From assembly GCF_900104305.1 (NCBI RefSeq), contig NZ_FNJC01000005.1, positions 155,226-219,225 of the forward strand: a DNA stretch of 64,000 nucleotides. Reading direction: 5' to 3'. This DNA comes from Filomicrobium insigne. Its GTDB lineage: Bacteria > Pseudomonadota > Alphaproteobacteria > Rhizobiales > Hyphomicrobiaceae. The position numbers and the translations under genes are program-made. The notes under the pieces are model-generated. The model was not told the origin of the DNA. It searched no databases and worked only from the letters and a program-made list of their open reading frames with translations. Shown piece after piece: positions 29,392 to 38,718 of the stretch. Every line of letters begins with the position of its first letter. The first letter of the stretch is position 1.

Positions 29392-30303
29392 ATGACTGAA
29401 GGCATCGCACAAAGCGTCGCCGCAGAAGCTGAACAAGCTGCCAACGAGGCTGCGCGCGAAGCTCGGGCCGAAGTTCTCGAGCGCAGCGCCAAAACCGAAC
29501 CCGAAAAGAAGCCGTCTCGTCGCATTACCAAGGCGTCCACCTCGAGCGATACCTGGCAGAAGTTTGTCGTAGACGTCTGGCTGACTGACCTTAATCCGAC
29601 AGAGTTCGGCATCTACAAACATTCCCGTAACCGCGCCAAATCCCGGCAGTTTTCATCTGACATGGATATCTACGCCGAGGTCATTGAGAATGGCGAGCGG
29701 ACGGGTCTTCTCGGTTACCGCAAGGATCTCTGGAAAGACGCGAAGGGCATGGACCGCAGATTGGTCTTCAAGCTGTTCACGCCCAGTCTCAATTGGCGCG
29801 CAACGATGGACCTCATGGTCGGTCGCAGCCTGCAACTCACGTTGGGGGCTCGCGGTGTGCCGGTGATGGCCTATTCCATCAACACCCACGACGACAATTT
29901 CATGATCTATCTCGAACGATCGGCGCTCAAATGGCCGTTTCTTCCTGAGCACTTTTCGTTTTTCATCGTCAGTGATGGAACGCCCAAATTCTTCCGTCTT
30001 GAGCGGGCGCTCATCAACATTGGTGGCGACTACACGCTGTATGACGAGCACAACAAAGCCATCGGCTACATTGATGGCAAAATTCTTTCCATTGCCGGCA
30101 AATGGAAGGGCGCCATTCGCAGCGAACATGCTGACAAAAAGCTGCTGACTGTGATGAAACTGTTTTCCGGTCTCATCATCTTCAACCGGCAGGCACGCTG
30201 GCATATGTGGCGGCTTTGGCATGACGTGATCGATGGCCGGATTTCCCCAGCCCTCGAACGTCAGGAATCCGACCTCTATAAGAACCCTCGCCGCGTGCGC
30301 TAG
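29392..30303 (+). CDS. hypothetical protein, possibly LURP-one/tubby-like barrel
   Basis: A 303-residue cytosolic-looking product. An Ala/Glu-rich helical N-terminus (to about residue 50) leads to a beta-rich body with repeated aromatic residues. The segment DYTLYDEHNKAIGYIDGK, followed by LSIAGKWKGAI, resembles the YxLYDxxxxxxxxI pattern of LURP-one-related barrels; this is a tentative reading. The ATG at 29392 follows GGAGG and is preferred to an upstream in-frame start. The gene is flanked by yggS and amt, which give no clear functional link. Confidence 0.6.
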   Translation: MTEGIAQSVAAEAEQAANEAAREARAEVLERSAKTEPEKKPSRRITKASTSSDTWQKFVVDVWLTDLNPTEFGIYKHSRNRAKSRQFSSDMDIYAEVIENGERTGLLGYRKDLWKDAKGMDRRLVFKLFTPSLNWRATMDLMVGRSLQLTLGARGVPVMAYSINTHDDNFMIYLERSALKWPFLPEHFSFFIVSDGTPKFFRLERALINIGGDYTLYDEHNKAIGYIDGKILSIAGKWKGAIRSEHADKKLLTVMKLFSGLIIFNRQARWHMWRLWHDVIDGRISPALERQESDLYKNPRRVR

Positions 30304-30527
30304 TGCTCAAAATTTAGCCTTCAACACCCGATCAAGCGCACAAAAACAAATCAAAATAGAGGTGAAAAAGTAGGCGGAAGACTAAATATCGAGCAATTAT
30401 TTATATTGCCCGCCTATACGGCAATCCTACCCTTGACCATTGCTTTGGCCACGTGCAATCAGCCGCCTTTCTGGGAAGCGAAATGCACGCAGAATAATCA
30501 ACAAAGCTTTTTCAAGGGGTGGGCACC

Positions 30528-31757
30528 ATGGAACAGTTACAACAGGGCTCTGACGTATTTTTCCTATTGATGGGCGCGATACTTGTATTCGCGATGCACG
30601 GCGGCTTCGCCTTCCTTGAGGTCGGTACCGTCCGCCACTTCAGTCAGGTCAATGCGCTCGTAAAAATCATGGTCGACTTCGCGATTTCGACCGTTGCTTA
30701 TTTCTTCATCGGCTTTTGGATCTCTTACGGGATCACATTTCTGGTCAGTGCGTCCGCTTTAACGGGAGGCGCCGAAGGCTTCGGCCCCCAGGGTCTGACG
30801 CTGGTCAAGTTTTTCTTCCTATGCACATTTGCTGCGGCCATCCCCGCCATCGTATCGGGCGGCATCGCGGAGCGTGCGCGGTTCGTACCCCAGTGCGCCG
30901 CGACGGCCCTACTCGTCGGCTTTGCCTACCCCCTGATCGAGGGAACCGTCTGGAACAACAACTTTGGGCTTCAAGATACACTCTTTGAAAGCATGCTCGG
31001 CGCCAACTTCCATGATTTTGCAGGGTCGATCGTTGTCCACGCATTTGGCGGTTGGGCAGCGCTCGGCGCTATCCTGCGCCTCGGCCCGCGGCGTGGTCGC
31101 TACGACCATCCTGGCGTTTCCGGAACGCCACCGTCATCGATCCCCTGGCTGGCCATGGGATCTTGGATGCTCTGCATTGGCTGGTTCGGTTTCAACGTCA
31201 TGAGCGCCCAAAGCGTCGCTGCCATTTCCGGCCTCGTCGCCATGAACTCCCTGATGGCCATGGCCGGTGGGATCCTGGCCGCCCTCATCGTCGGCCGTAA
31301 CGACCCGGGCTTTGTGCACAACGGTGCCCTCGCAGGCCTTGTCGCTGTGTGCGCGGGGTCCGACGTCATGCACCCAGTCGGCTCACTCGTCACAGGCGCA
31401 ATCGCTGGCTTCATCTTCGTCCAGTTTTTCCAACTCGCCACCCAGCGCTGGAAGATCGATGACGTACTTGGTGTCTGGCCGCTGCACGGACTTTGCGGCC
31501 TATGGGGTGGGCTGGCTTGCGGGATCTTTGGAACGGAAGCGCTCGGCGGGATCGGCGGCGTGACATTCGCCTCGCAGTTTGTCGGCTCGCTCCTGGGCTC
31601 CGCTTACGGACTGGTCGCCGGCCTCATCGTCTACACGCTCGTAGACCTGATCTTCGGCTTCCGCATGAGCGATGAAGAACAACGCCGCGGCGCAGACCTG
31701 ACGATCCACAATATCTCTGCCAATCCGGAACTCGACGTGCGCACCGGTCGCATTTGA
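30528..31757 (+). CDS. amt: ammonium transporter (Amt family)
   Basis: An inner-membrane channel for ammonium with about eleven hydrophobic helices in 409 residues. The two pore histidines are placed as expected, in DFAGSIVVHAFGGWAALG and in VWPLHGLCGLWG. NDPGFVHNGALAGLVAVCAG is a family signature. ATG at 30528 follows AAGGGGTGGG; a GTG lies three codons earlier. No glnK/PII gene is adjacent, which is unusual for Amt genes. A 224-bp AT-rich leader precedes it, and I found no good NtrC/sigma-54 site there. Confidence 0.93.
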   Translation: MEQLQQGSDVFFLLMGAILVFAMHGGFAFLEVGTVRHFSQVNALVKIMVDFAISTVAYFFIGFWISYGITFLVSASALTGGAEGFGPQGLTLVKFFFLCTFAAAIPAIVSGGIAERARFVPQCAATALLVGFAYPLIEGTVWNNNFGLQDTLFESMLGANFHDFAGSIVVHAFGGWAALGAILRLGPRRGRYDHPGVSGTPPSSIPWLAMGSWMLCIGWFGFNVMSAQSVAAISGLVAMNSLMAMAGGILAALIVGRNDPGFVHNGALAGLVAVCAGSDVMHPVGSLVTGAIAGFIFVQFFQLATQRWKIDDVLGVWPLHGLCGLWGGLACGIFGTEALGGIGGVTFASQFVGSLLGSAYGLVAGLIVYTLVDLIFGFRMSDEEQRRGADLTIHNISANPELDVRTGRI

Positions 31758-31844
31758 TCCCAAACGGCATTACAGGCAAAGAGAGGAGGGCAGACATCGT
31801 CTCATGTGCGAGCGTAGAAGCCGACCATGCCAGGGATTTTCTGA

Positions 31845-33068
31845 ATGAATGAGCTGACCGGCCTTGAGCGCCTTGCATCAGGCGCCATCCCCTACCCTTT
31901 CAGCCATGTCCGCGAACTTCTCGCTCCCTTCCCGCCGGGCCGCGAACCCATCATCGATTTGACGTTGGGCGAGCCGCGCGAAACCATGCCGGCCCACGTG
32001 GCCGAAACCATTGCTGACGCTCAGGCACGTTTTGCGAACTACCCACCCATTCGTGGCACCGATGAGCTACGCCAAGCGATTGCCGCATGGATCGACCGTC
32101 GTTTTAAATTGAAGCCCGGGATCGATCCGGAAACGTCTATTCTCCCATGCAACGGCTCACGTGAAGGCTTGTTCTACGCCGCACTCCCTGCCGTCGGCCG
32201 CAAGCGGCAGCCTGAAGGTACGCGTCCCGCAATACTTATGTGCAATCCATATTACGCGGCATATATCGGCGCGGCCCTCGCCACCAACGCGGAACCGGTC
32301 TACCTCAACGCAACGAAAGCCACCGGCCAGCTCCCCGATCTTGAAGCATTAGCTTCAGAGGCGTCCCTGCTAAAACGCACCTGCGCGCTTTACCTTTGCT
32401 CGCCCGCAAATCCGCAGGGCGCCGTAGCCACGCCGGAATATATTGCGCGTGCCCTGGACCTCGCCCGGCGCTACGATTTCATGCTGTTCTTCGATGAGTG
32501 CTATTCGGAGCTTTATTCCGATGAGCCACCCGTCGGTGCTCTCACGGTTGCAGCCGCGACACCAGAACGTTTTCGCAACCTAATAGTTTTTAACTCCCTG
32601 TCCAAAAGATCGAACCTGCCAGGCATGCGCTCCGGCTTCATGGCGGGCGACGAAAAATTTCTCGCCTCGCTTGCGACAATTCGCAACCTTATCGGCCCAC
32701 AAATGCCAGGACCGATTCAAGTTGCATCAGCGGCAATATGGGCGGACGAAACCCACGTAGCAGCTAACCGTCTGGCATATAAAAAGAAATACGACGTATG
32801 TGACGAGGTGCTCGGCACACGCTACGGCTATACCCGCCCGGCTGGCGGATTCTTCCTCTGGCTCGATCTCGGCAATTTTGGTGGCGGAATCGACGCTTCG
32901 GTAACCCTATGGAAACGTGCGGGTGTCAAGGTACTGCCTGGTGCCTATCTCGCTCAAACCGGTCGCGACGGCATCAATCCAGGCGCAGATTTCGTGCGCG
33001 TGGCATTGGTGCAAAGCCCGGAAACGATCAGACAGGCGCTGGAACGAATAGTCGATGTTTTCGCGTAG
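31845..33068 (+). CDS. class I/II aminotransferase (succinyldiaminopimelate-aminotransferase type)
   Basis: A fold-type I PLP enzyme of 407 residues. LTLGEPRETMPAHV at the N-terminus, NGSREGLFYAAL, the PLP-contacting CSPANPQGAVA and FFDECYSELY, and the Schiff-base lysine in NSLSKRSNLPGMRSGF are all present. The closest known activity is N-succinyl-diaminopimelate aminotransferase (DapC) in lysine synthesis. Assignment to DapC is an inference from overall pattern. The ftsK start follows 14 nt after its stop. Confidence 0.85.
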   Translation: MNELTGLERLASGAIPYPFSHVRELLAPFPPGREPIIDLTLGEPRETMPAHVAETIADAQARFANYPPIRGTDELRQAIAAWIDRRFKLKPGIDPETSILPCNGSREGLFYAALPAVGRKRQPEGTRPAILMCNPYYAAYIGAALATNAEPVYLNATKATGQLPDLEALASEASLLKRTCALYLCSPANPQGAVATPEYIARALDLARRYDFMLFFDECYSELYSDEPPVGALTVAAATPERFRNLIVFNSLSKRSNLPGMRSGFMAGDEKFLASLATIRNLIGPQMPGPIQVASAAIWADETHVAANRLAYKKKYDVCDEVLGTRYGYTRPAGGFFLWLDLGNFGGGIDASVTLWKRAGVKVLPGAYLAQTGRDGINPGADFVRVALVQSPETIRQALERIVDVFA

Positions 33069-33082
33069 CGTTCGTCTGAGTA

Positions 33083-35923
33083 ATGTTGCCCCAGTACCAG
33101 TACAAAAGTCATGTGAGTGAAACCGAGCGACTTCTCCCACAATCGTTGGAGAAACGTTTGCGCGGTGGTATTTCGCGTGTCTACGGCTTTGCCGTTCTCA
33201 TCGTCCTCGCAGCCGTCTGGGCCAGCCTTATTAGCTGGTCTGCAGCCGACCCCAGCCTGACACACATTACGAGCGCCCCTCCCGCCAACGTCTTAGGCTA
33301 TCCGGGTGCCATCCTTTCCGATCTTCTCCTGGAAAGCCTGGGCCTCACGTCCATCCTTGCGCTTCTGGCGCCGATGTTCTGGGGAACAGAACTCGCGCTG
33401 TCTGGCCGCATTCGCGACCTCCGGACAAAGCTGACTTTCTTTCCGTTATCGATCTTCACATTGGCAAGCGCCTTTGCCTCGCTGCCGCCACCACAGGTCT
33501 GGCCAATGTCGCAAGGCCTTGGCGGCATTCTAGGTGACGCCATCTACGGCCTTTGCCACCTCATTCTGGCAACCTTGATTTCCCCCACGATCGCACCTGT
33601 TGCGGGCGCAGCACTGTTTGCAGCTGGCTTCGCCGCGCTCGCCTATTCAATCGGGATCGAACTCAAGGATATCTCAAAGGCGCTCAAAGCTGGCCTAAAT
33701 GCCTTGACGCCCGTGACAACCACGGTTGAGACGCCGCAAGAGCCCAGTCTTACAGAACGCCGCGAGCCGAGTTTTTCTTCCGCACCCTTTGCCGAACCAA
33801 GAGCCGAACCCGAGCTCGAGTCTCTTGCGCCGGAATCCGTGGACGAAGTGGAGGCAACCTTCACACCCGAACGGCCGGCAGCGCCCGTCCGAAAGCCAAT
33901 GGCGCGCAAATCTAGAGACAACGACGCTCCTACGTTGATGCGTTCGTTTGACGAGCGCGCGCCTGCGCGTGAACAATCTGAGGACGAAGAGATCGATGAC
34001 CTGCCGCCGTCTCTACGGCCTCAGGCAACAGAACCACCTGTCAAAAAATCCAAACCATCCTCGGGCTCATGGGAAACGGACACGCCGACGCAACGTGAGC
34101 CCGAATTCGATCTCGATACCGATGACGACAGCGCCGCCATCGCAAGACGTTTCGCGCCTGCAAACCGGCAAGGCAAAGGCTACGCCGCCTACGCCGAGCC
34201 GCCAACGACGGGAAAAAACTGGGAACCGAAAAAAACTTCTCGTGCGAAATCCTCTCCGACTCTACTCAGCGAGGAAACGTCCGAAATCGAAGTGAGCGAC
34301 GAACCGACACTCGCCCCCACGCTGATGAAAAACGCTTCAGCCGCTGCGCGCGCAACCGCTTCGCCTGCGCGCAAACTCATGAAGTCATTCTTGCACAAAT
34401 CCTCAAGCGAAGACGACGAGGTCGAGCGTAACCGCACACGATCGACACCGGCGCCTTGGGAAGCTGTTCCAACCATCACCCCATCGCCAATCGCCGAGAC
34501 CATTTCTACGGAAGAGGACACACGCAAACGCCGCCTAGGCTCGTTGTGCTACAAACCCAGCGCCCGCATCGGCTATAAGCGTCCGTCCGTTCACCTCCTT
34601 GATCCCGCACCGACGGGGCGACCCGGCCCTGAATTCACACAAACCGTGAGCCGAGCCCACGCCCGTATGCTCAAAGATGTCCTGCGAGATTTTGGCATTA
34701 ATGGCGAGGTTCGCGAGATCAAGCAGGGGCCTGTCGTTAGCCTGTTTGAACTCGAGCCCCAGCGCGGCACAAAAACCTCTCGGGTCGTCGCACTCGCGGA
34801 CGATATCGCACGCGCCATGTCTGTCCCCACGGTAAGGATTGCCGCGATGCCCGGCAGCAGCGCGATCGGCATCGAAATTCCCAATCCTCGGCGTGAAACC
34901 GTCCACGTGCGGGAAATCTTTGAAAGCGATACCTACCGCCGTTTCGATGGACCGCTGCCTATTGCGCTTGGCAAATCCATAGAGGGTACGCCGGTCGTCG
35001 CTGACCTCACCCGGATGCCGCATCTACTCGTGACCGGACAGGCCGGCTCGGGAAAAACGGCCGCGCTCAATGCGATGATTCAGTCGATCGTGTATCGCCA
35101 CGGTCCGGACGCCTGCCGGCTTCTGCTGATCGATCCGAAAATGATCGAACTGTCGAACTACAACGACGTTCCGCACTTGCTTGCGCCTGTCGTCACAGAT
35201 CCGCTTCAGGGCATCGCAGCCCTCGAATGGATCGTTGCTGAAATGGAAGAGCGCCACAAGCGGATGTCCAAGCTCTCAGTGCGCAGCATTGACATTTTCA
35301 ACAACCGGGTAATCAACGCCAAAAAGCGCGGTGAGATGATCTCGCGCACGGTCAATACGGGATTCGATAGATCGACTGGTGAGCCCATCTACGAACATGA
35401 GCAGATGGACCTCGCGACGATGCCTTACATCGTTGTTGTGATCGATGAGTTCGCCGGCATAGCGCGCTCGGCGTCCGAAAAGTTCGAAGCTGCGTTCCGG
35501 CGCATTTCTACTATGGCTCAGCAAGCAGGGATTCACTTGGTTCTGGCGACAGAGGAAATGTCGCCAGACGTTCTCACCGACACGCTGATCAAAAATCTTC
35601 GCACCAAGATCTGCTTCAAAACGCCGACAAAAGCGGACAGTCGCTTTGTTCTGGGTGGCTCAGGCGCCGAACAACTCCTCGATCGAGACGATATGTTGCT
35701 CTCGTCCGGCAGTGGGCACTGCGCACGCATTCATAGCGCCCGAGTGGATTCTCATGAAGTCCAAGCCGTTGCTGAGTTTCTACGGTCGGCTGGAACAGCC
35801 GACTATGATGCGGATCTCATGGCTCGCATCGCTGGAGCTGAATCGGAGCCCCAACCAAGAGCCCCACAAGAAGATAACTATGCCCGCGCTAGCCGACCGC
35901 GTCTTTCTCCTCGCTGGGCTTGA
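33083..35923 (+). CDS. ftsK: divergent FtsK/SpoIIIE DNA translocase without gamma domain
   Basis: Hexameric membrane-anchored DNA pump for chromosome segregation at division. About four hydrophobic helices lie within residues 34-190, followed by a polar linker (about 200-500) and a RecA-like motor. Walker A is GQAGSGKTAALNAM (about 652) and Walker B is VVVIDEFAG (about 785). Three deviations stand out. Walker A is usually GTTGSGKSV. The usual ATQRPSVDVITG is here ATEEMSPDVLTD. The protein ends about 45 residues after the motor, so the winged-helix gamma domain that reads KOPS is missing. The 190 bp before lolA leave no room for a frameshifted remnant. It stands at the usual ftsK-lolA locus, so it may be the main FtsK or a variant copy. 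Confidence 0.88.
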   Translation: MLPQYQYKSHVSETERLLPQSLEKRLRGGISRVYGFAVLIVLAAVWASLISWSAADPSLTHITSAPPANVLGYPGAILSDLLLESLGLTSILALLAPMFWGTELALSGRIRDLRTKLTFFPLSIFTLASAFASLPPPQVWPMSQGLGGILGDAIYGLCHLILATLISPTIAPVAGAALFAAGFAALAYSIGIELKDISKALKAGLNALTPVTTTVETPQEPSLTERREPSFSSAPFAEPRAEPELESLAPESVDEVEATFTPERPAAPVRKPMARKSRDNDAPTLMRSFDERAPAREQSEDEEIDDLPPSLRPQATEPPVKKSKPSSGSWETDTPTQREPEFDLDTDDDSAAIARRFAPANRQGKGYAAYAEPPTTGKNWEPKKTSRAKSSPTLLSEETSEIEVSDEPTLAPTLMKNASAAARATASPARKLMKSFLHKSSSEDDEVERNRTRSTPAPWEAVPTITPSPIAETISTEEDTRKRRLGSLCYKPSARIGYKRPSVHLLDPAPTGRPGPEFTQTVSRAHARMLKDVLRDFGINGEVREIKQGPVVSLFELEPQRGTKTSRVVALADDIARAMSVPTVRIAAMPGSSAIGIEIPNPRRETVHVREIFESDTYRRFDGPLPIALGKSIEGTPVVADLTRMPHLLVTGQAGSGKTAALNAMIQSIVYRHGPDACRLLLIDPKMIELSNYNDVPHLLAPVVTDPLQGIAALEWIVAEMEERHKRMSKLSVRSIDIFNNRVINAKKRGEMISRTVNTGFDRSTGEPIYEHEQMDLATMPYIVVVIDEFAGIARSASEKFEAAFRRISTMAQQAGIHLVLATEEMSPDVLTDTLIKNLRTKICFKTPTKADSRFVLGGSGAEQLLDRDDMLLSSGSGHCARIHSARVDSHEVQAVAEFLRSAGTADYDADLMARIAGAESEPQPRAPQEDNYARASRPRLSPRWA

Positions 35924-36113
35924 ACTATCGTAATCAGCTTTTTGACCGTGGTATATTTGCGTGTGGGCATCCTTATCTCACCCCATAACGGATGGAATAA
36001 CCCCAACCGCCCCGATCTTGTCGCATTGTTCAAGGAATCACACTGGACTGTATGCCCTTTCTTGTGGCACTGCACGATACAGTTAACGGGGACCTGGGGG
36101 AGGGACTGAGACC

Positions 36114-36818
36114 ATGAAACACTTTCCATCGCTCGCAAGCGCGCTCGTCTTGGCGACAGCCTTCAGCGCAACAGCACTTGCCGCCGACCCCGCCAAGAAC
36201 GCAACGGCCACACCCGTCGGACCAGGCTGGAGCGCACAGGTCGCCCCGGATGGCTCGAGCTCCATTGCGCTCGATGCCCAGCAGACACAGGACGTCAATT
36301 CGGTCTCCAAATATTTCAACGAGCTAAAAACGCTGAAAGGCGAGTTCGTGCAGACGGCAGCGGACGGCAAAGTCATGAAGGGAAACTTCCTCATGATGCG
36401 GCCGGGGATGTTCCGCTTTAACTACGACCGGCCCTCGCGCCAGCTCATCATTTCTGACGGGACATACCTCGCCATCCAGGACCCAGATGTCGATTCTGAG
36501 GATCGCGTTGCTCTAGACCAAACGCCATTTCGGATTCTTCTTGGCAAGGATGTGGACCTGATGCGTGACGCGCGCATCGTTGAAGTCCAGCAAATTGGGG
36601 AGTCACTTCTATTGGCCCTGGAGGACAAAAGTCCTGATGCGACGGGCCGGATTACCCTGATTATGTCCAAAACCCCTGATATGCAGCTCAAGGAATGGAT
36701 TACAACTGACGCTCAAGGGTTGGACACGCGCGTACAGGTCGCCGATGTTGTTCGTGACGAGCCCGTCGAGAAGAGTAAATTCGTAATAAAGTCCGTTAAT
36801 AACCCCTTCAAGCAGTAG
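36114..36818 (+). CDS. lolA: outer-membrane lipoprotein carrier protein LolA
   Basis: Periplasmic chaperone that ferries lipoproteins from LolCDE to the outer membrane. A signal peptide ends near ATALAA (about residue 23). The mature barrel shows LKTLKGEFVQTAADGKVMKG, RPGMFRFNYDRPSRQLIISDG and TPDMQLKEWITTDAQG, all typical (landmarks, not one run). 234 residues. A strong purine-rich RBS precedes ATG 36114. It follows ftsK as in related genomes. Confidence 0.92.
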   Translation: MKHFPSLASALVLATAFSATALAADPAKNATATPVGPGWSAQVAPDGSSSIALDAQQTQDVNSVSKYFNELKTLKGEFVQTAADGKVMKGNFLMMRPGMFRFNYDRPSRQLIISDGTYLAIQDPDVDSEDRVALDQTPFRILLGKDVDLMRDARIVEVQQIGESLLLALEDKSPDATGRITLIMSKTPDMQLKEWITTDAQGLDTRVQVADVVRDEPVEKSKFVIKSVNNPFKQ

Positions 36819-36929
36819 TTAAAACTGCATTCGCTGCACATAAAGTGTGTCTGTTCGGACTCTGGGCAACAATTGAGCAGGGGAAAACAGCCGATTCTTG
36901 TTCACGTTTTCGTGATCATGGCTTATTGC

Positions 36930-37110
36930 ACCTATTGCATAAGCCTGTTTCGCGCTTAAATTGGAGTTAGTCAGGCGCGTCACCCTGTATTCGGTAGTGC
37001 CCCCCGTCTAGCCGAAGACGCAGCCTGTGATGCCGGCTTCCCTCCCGGCATCGCGCGCGAGAGCGCAAGAGCGCCCAGTCCCTCCCCCCGGGACTGGGCG
37101 TTCACTTTTT
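36930..37110 (+). ncRNA. candidate structured small RNA ending in an intrinsic terminator
   Basis: No open frame is supported here, yet the plus strand folds into successive hairpins. These are CGTCT/AGACG (37005-37020), GATGCCGG/CCGGCATC (37029-37052), a GCGC-rich element, then the terminator at 37072-37110. The 5' end is not defined, and no clear promoter was found, so the left boundary is a guess. It could be an independent sRNA or the long 3' UTR of lolA, whose stop lies 250 nt before the terminator. Confidence 0.45.
37072..37110 (+). terminator. strong intrinsic terminator
   Basis: Perfect 11-bp stem: CGCCCAGTCCC (37072-37082) and GGGACTGGGCG (37090-37100), with a 7-nt C-rich loop, followed by TTCACTTTTT. 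It ends plus-strand transcription from lolA or from the candidate small RNA. Confidence 0.9.
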
Positions 37111-37164
37111 AAATCTCATGTCAGAAATAATACTTGGTGAACGGCCCGCGTACAGCCGACTGCG

Positions 37165-37650
37165 TCAATGAACCGTCGCATCCGCGAGATTTTCTTGCCC
37201 GCCACCCAAAGTGGCATCGACTGTCCGTAGCTCTTGCGCGAGACGCGTCAAGCGTCCTGTGATTTTTCCAACGAAATGATCGGCAACGGCGGGGTCTTCT
37301 TCCATTTGCGCATGAAGATCGGCACGGGTGATGCGTAGGGCGCGCACACTTCCACGTGCGATCACAGTGGAGGAGTGCTGCGTCTCAATCAGCATTGCCA
37401 TTTCACCCAGCAATGCCCCTTGGGCAATTTCCCTGGGAGCTCCTTCGCAACCGGGACCGGAAATGCGCACAGCATCGCCTGAAACGATGAGAACAGCAGC
37501 ATCACCATCAACGTCTTCTTCGATAATGGCCTGTCCAGGTCTGTAGACGACACGCTCGGCCCGTCGCGCAATCTCGGTAATTTGGAGCGGCTTCAGCCCC
37601 TGAAAAATTGCTACGTTCATCAATGGTTTAACGAGAGCATCAATAGCCAT
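37165..37650 (-). CDS. stand-alone cyclic nucleotide-binding domain protein
   Basis: A 161-residue protein with one CNB/Crp-type beta barrel. RPGQAIIEEDVDGDAAVLIVSG opens it, and the phosphate-binding cassette region reads GALLGEMAMLIETQHSSTVIARG. A helical tail follows. There is no helix-turn-helix, so it is not a Crp-type DNA binder. ATG at 37650 is the start next to the first helix. The frame continues upstream without similarity. It lies 240 bp downstream of the TauE gene and its target is unknown. Confidence 0.8.
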   Translation of the reverse strand: MAIDALVKPLMNVAIFQGLKPLQITEIARRAERVVYRPGQAIIEEDVDGDAAVLIVSGDAVRISGPGCEGAPREIAQGALLGEMAMLIETQHSSTVIARGSVRALRITRADLHAQMEEDPAVADHFVGKITGRLTRLAQELRTVDATLGGGQENLADATVH

Positions 37651-37891
37651 GACACACAAAACCCCAAAAAGTTGACACGAAAAATTTCGTGGGGACGCAA
37701 CACGTTGGACGTCCGCGGGGTCGTGAAAAGCAAGACCAGTGCCCCGGTAACGAGAAGCGAAAGTGTCCCGATTCGTACAAGCCCGTCCACGTCGCATTCG
37801 CGGCACGGGAAAGCGGTCACAACTTTCAAACAGATGGGGAATTGGCCCCCATGCAATTGACGCACGGAAACAAAGTGATTCTCAAAATCAC

Positions 37892-38713
37892 CTAATGCGC
37901 GAAAGTATAAAGGAGATATGCGGCATAAATCAGAACCACCGACAAAAGCAGCCGCAACAGCCAGTCGGGGAACGCACCAACAAGTCGCGACCCAAGCATG
38001 ATGCCGGGAATTGAACCGATGAGCAGAGCACCGAGAAGTCCAAAATCCACATTGCCCATCGACAGATGACCAACGCCGGAAATGAAAGCGAGAGGGATCG
38101 CATGCACGATGTCCGTTCCCACGATCCGGCGCGCTGCAAGATTGGGATACAGCATGATCAGGATCGCAACACCAATCGCGCCCGCACCAACCGATGTCAG
38201 CGTAACCAACGCGCCAACTAGTAGGCCGTAAAGAACAGTGGGAATGGGACGTGGCGCACTGCGCATCTCCGGCGTCCCCTGGCTACCATGCCGTCGCAGC
38301 CACCATGGTACCAACGAGACAGCAAGCGAACTGGCAACGAGCGCACCGATTAATACAGTCCTTATGACCGAAGCCAGAAGGGTCGTGTCAGGGTGTGCAA
38401 ACTTGAGCCACGCCAAGGTGATGAGTGTGGACGTTAAGCTGCCACACGCGAGGTAGCCGAAGATCGCCCAATCAACATTCCCATACTTGTGATGACGCCA
38501 CGCCGCGCTTGCCTTCGTAATCGATGCGAAGAGCAGGTCCGTCCCTACGGCGAGTGCCGGGGCGACACCGAATCCGGAAATAAGCATCGGCGTAGTGACC
38601 GAACCGCCACCGACACCTGTCATCCCGATCAGAAACCCAACCAACAGCCCCCCGAGCGAGACAAGGATCCACGTATCTGGGAATGATGCATGCATGAGGG
38701 TTCTCGCAGACAT
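37892..38713 (-). CDS. TauE/SafE-family sulfite/organosulfonate exporter
   Basis: Inner-membrane permease of 273 residues with about eight helices in two inverted halves. The family glycine signature is LVGFLIGMTGVGGGSVTTP in the first half, with VTLTSVGAGAIGVAIL in the second. Position at the end of a sulfate-assimilation cluster suggests transport of sulfate, sulfite or a related anion. Direction of transport is not known. It follows the other TauE gene by only 5 nt. Confidence 0.88.
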   Translation of the reverse strand: MSARTLMHASFPDTWILVSLGGLLVGFLIGMTGVGGGSVTTPMLISGFGVAPALAVGTDLLFASITKASAAWRHHKYGNVDWAIFGYLACGSLTSTLITLAWLKFAHPDTTLLASVIRTVLIGALVASSLAVSLVPWWLRRHGSQGTPEMRSAPRPIPTVLYGLLVGALVTLTSVGAGAIGVAILIMLYPNLAARRIVGTDIVHAIPLAFISGVGHLSMGNVDFGLLGALLIGSIPGIMLGSRLVGAFPDWLLRLLLSVVLIYAAYLLYTFAH

Positions 38714-38718
38714 AAATT

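Noticed and set aside
30304..30527. Sigma-54 promoter before amt
   Set aside because: GG and GC elements occur (for example TTGGCCACGTGC) but not at the required GG-N10-GC spacing.
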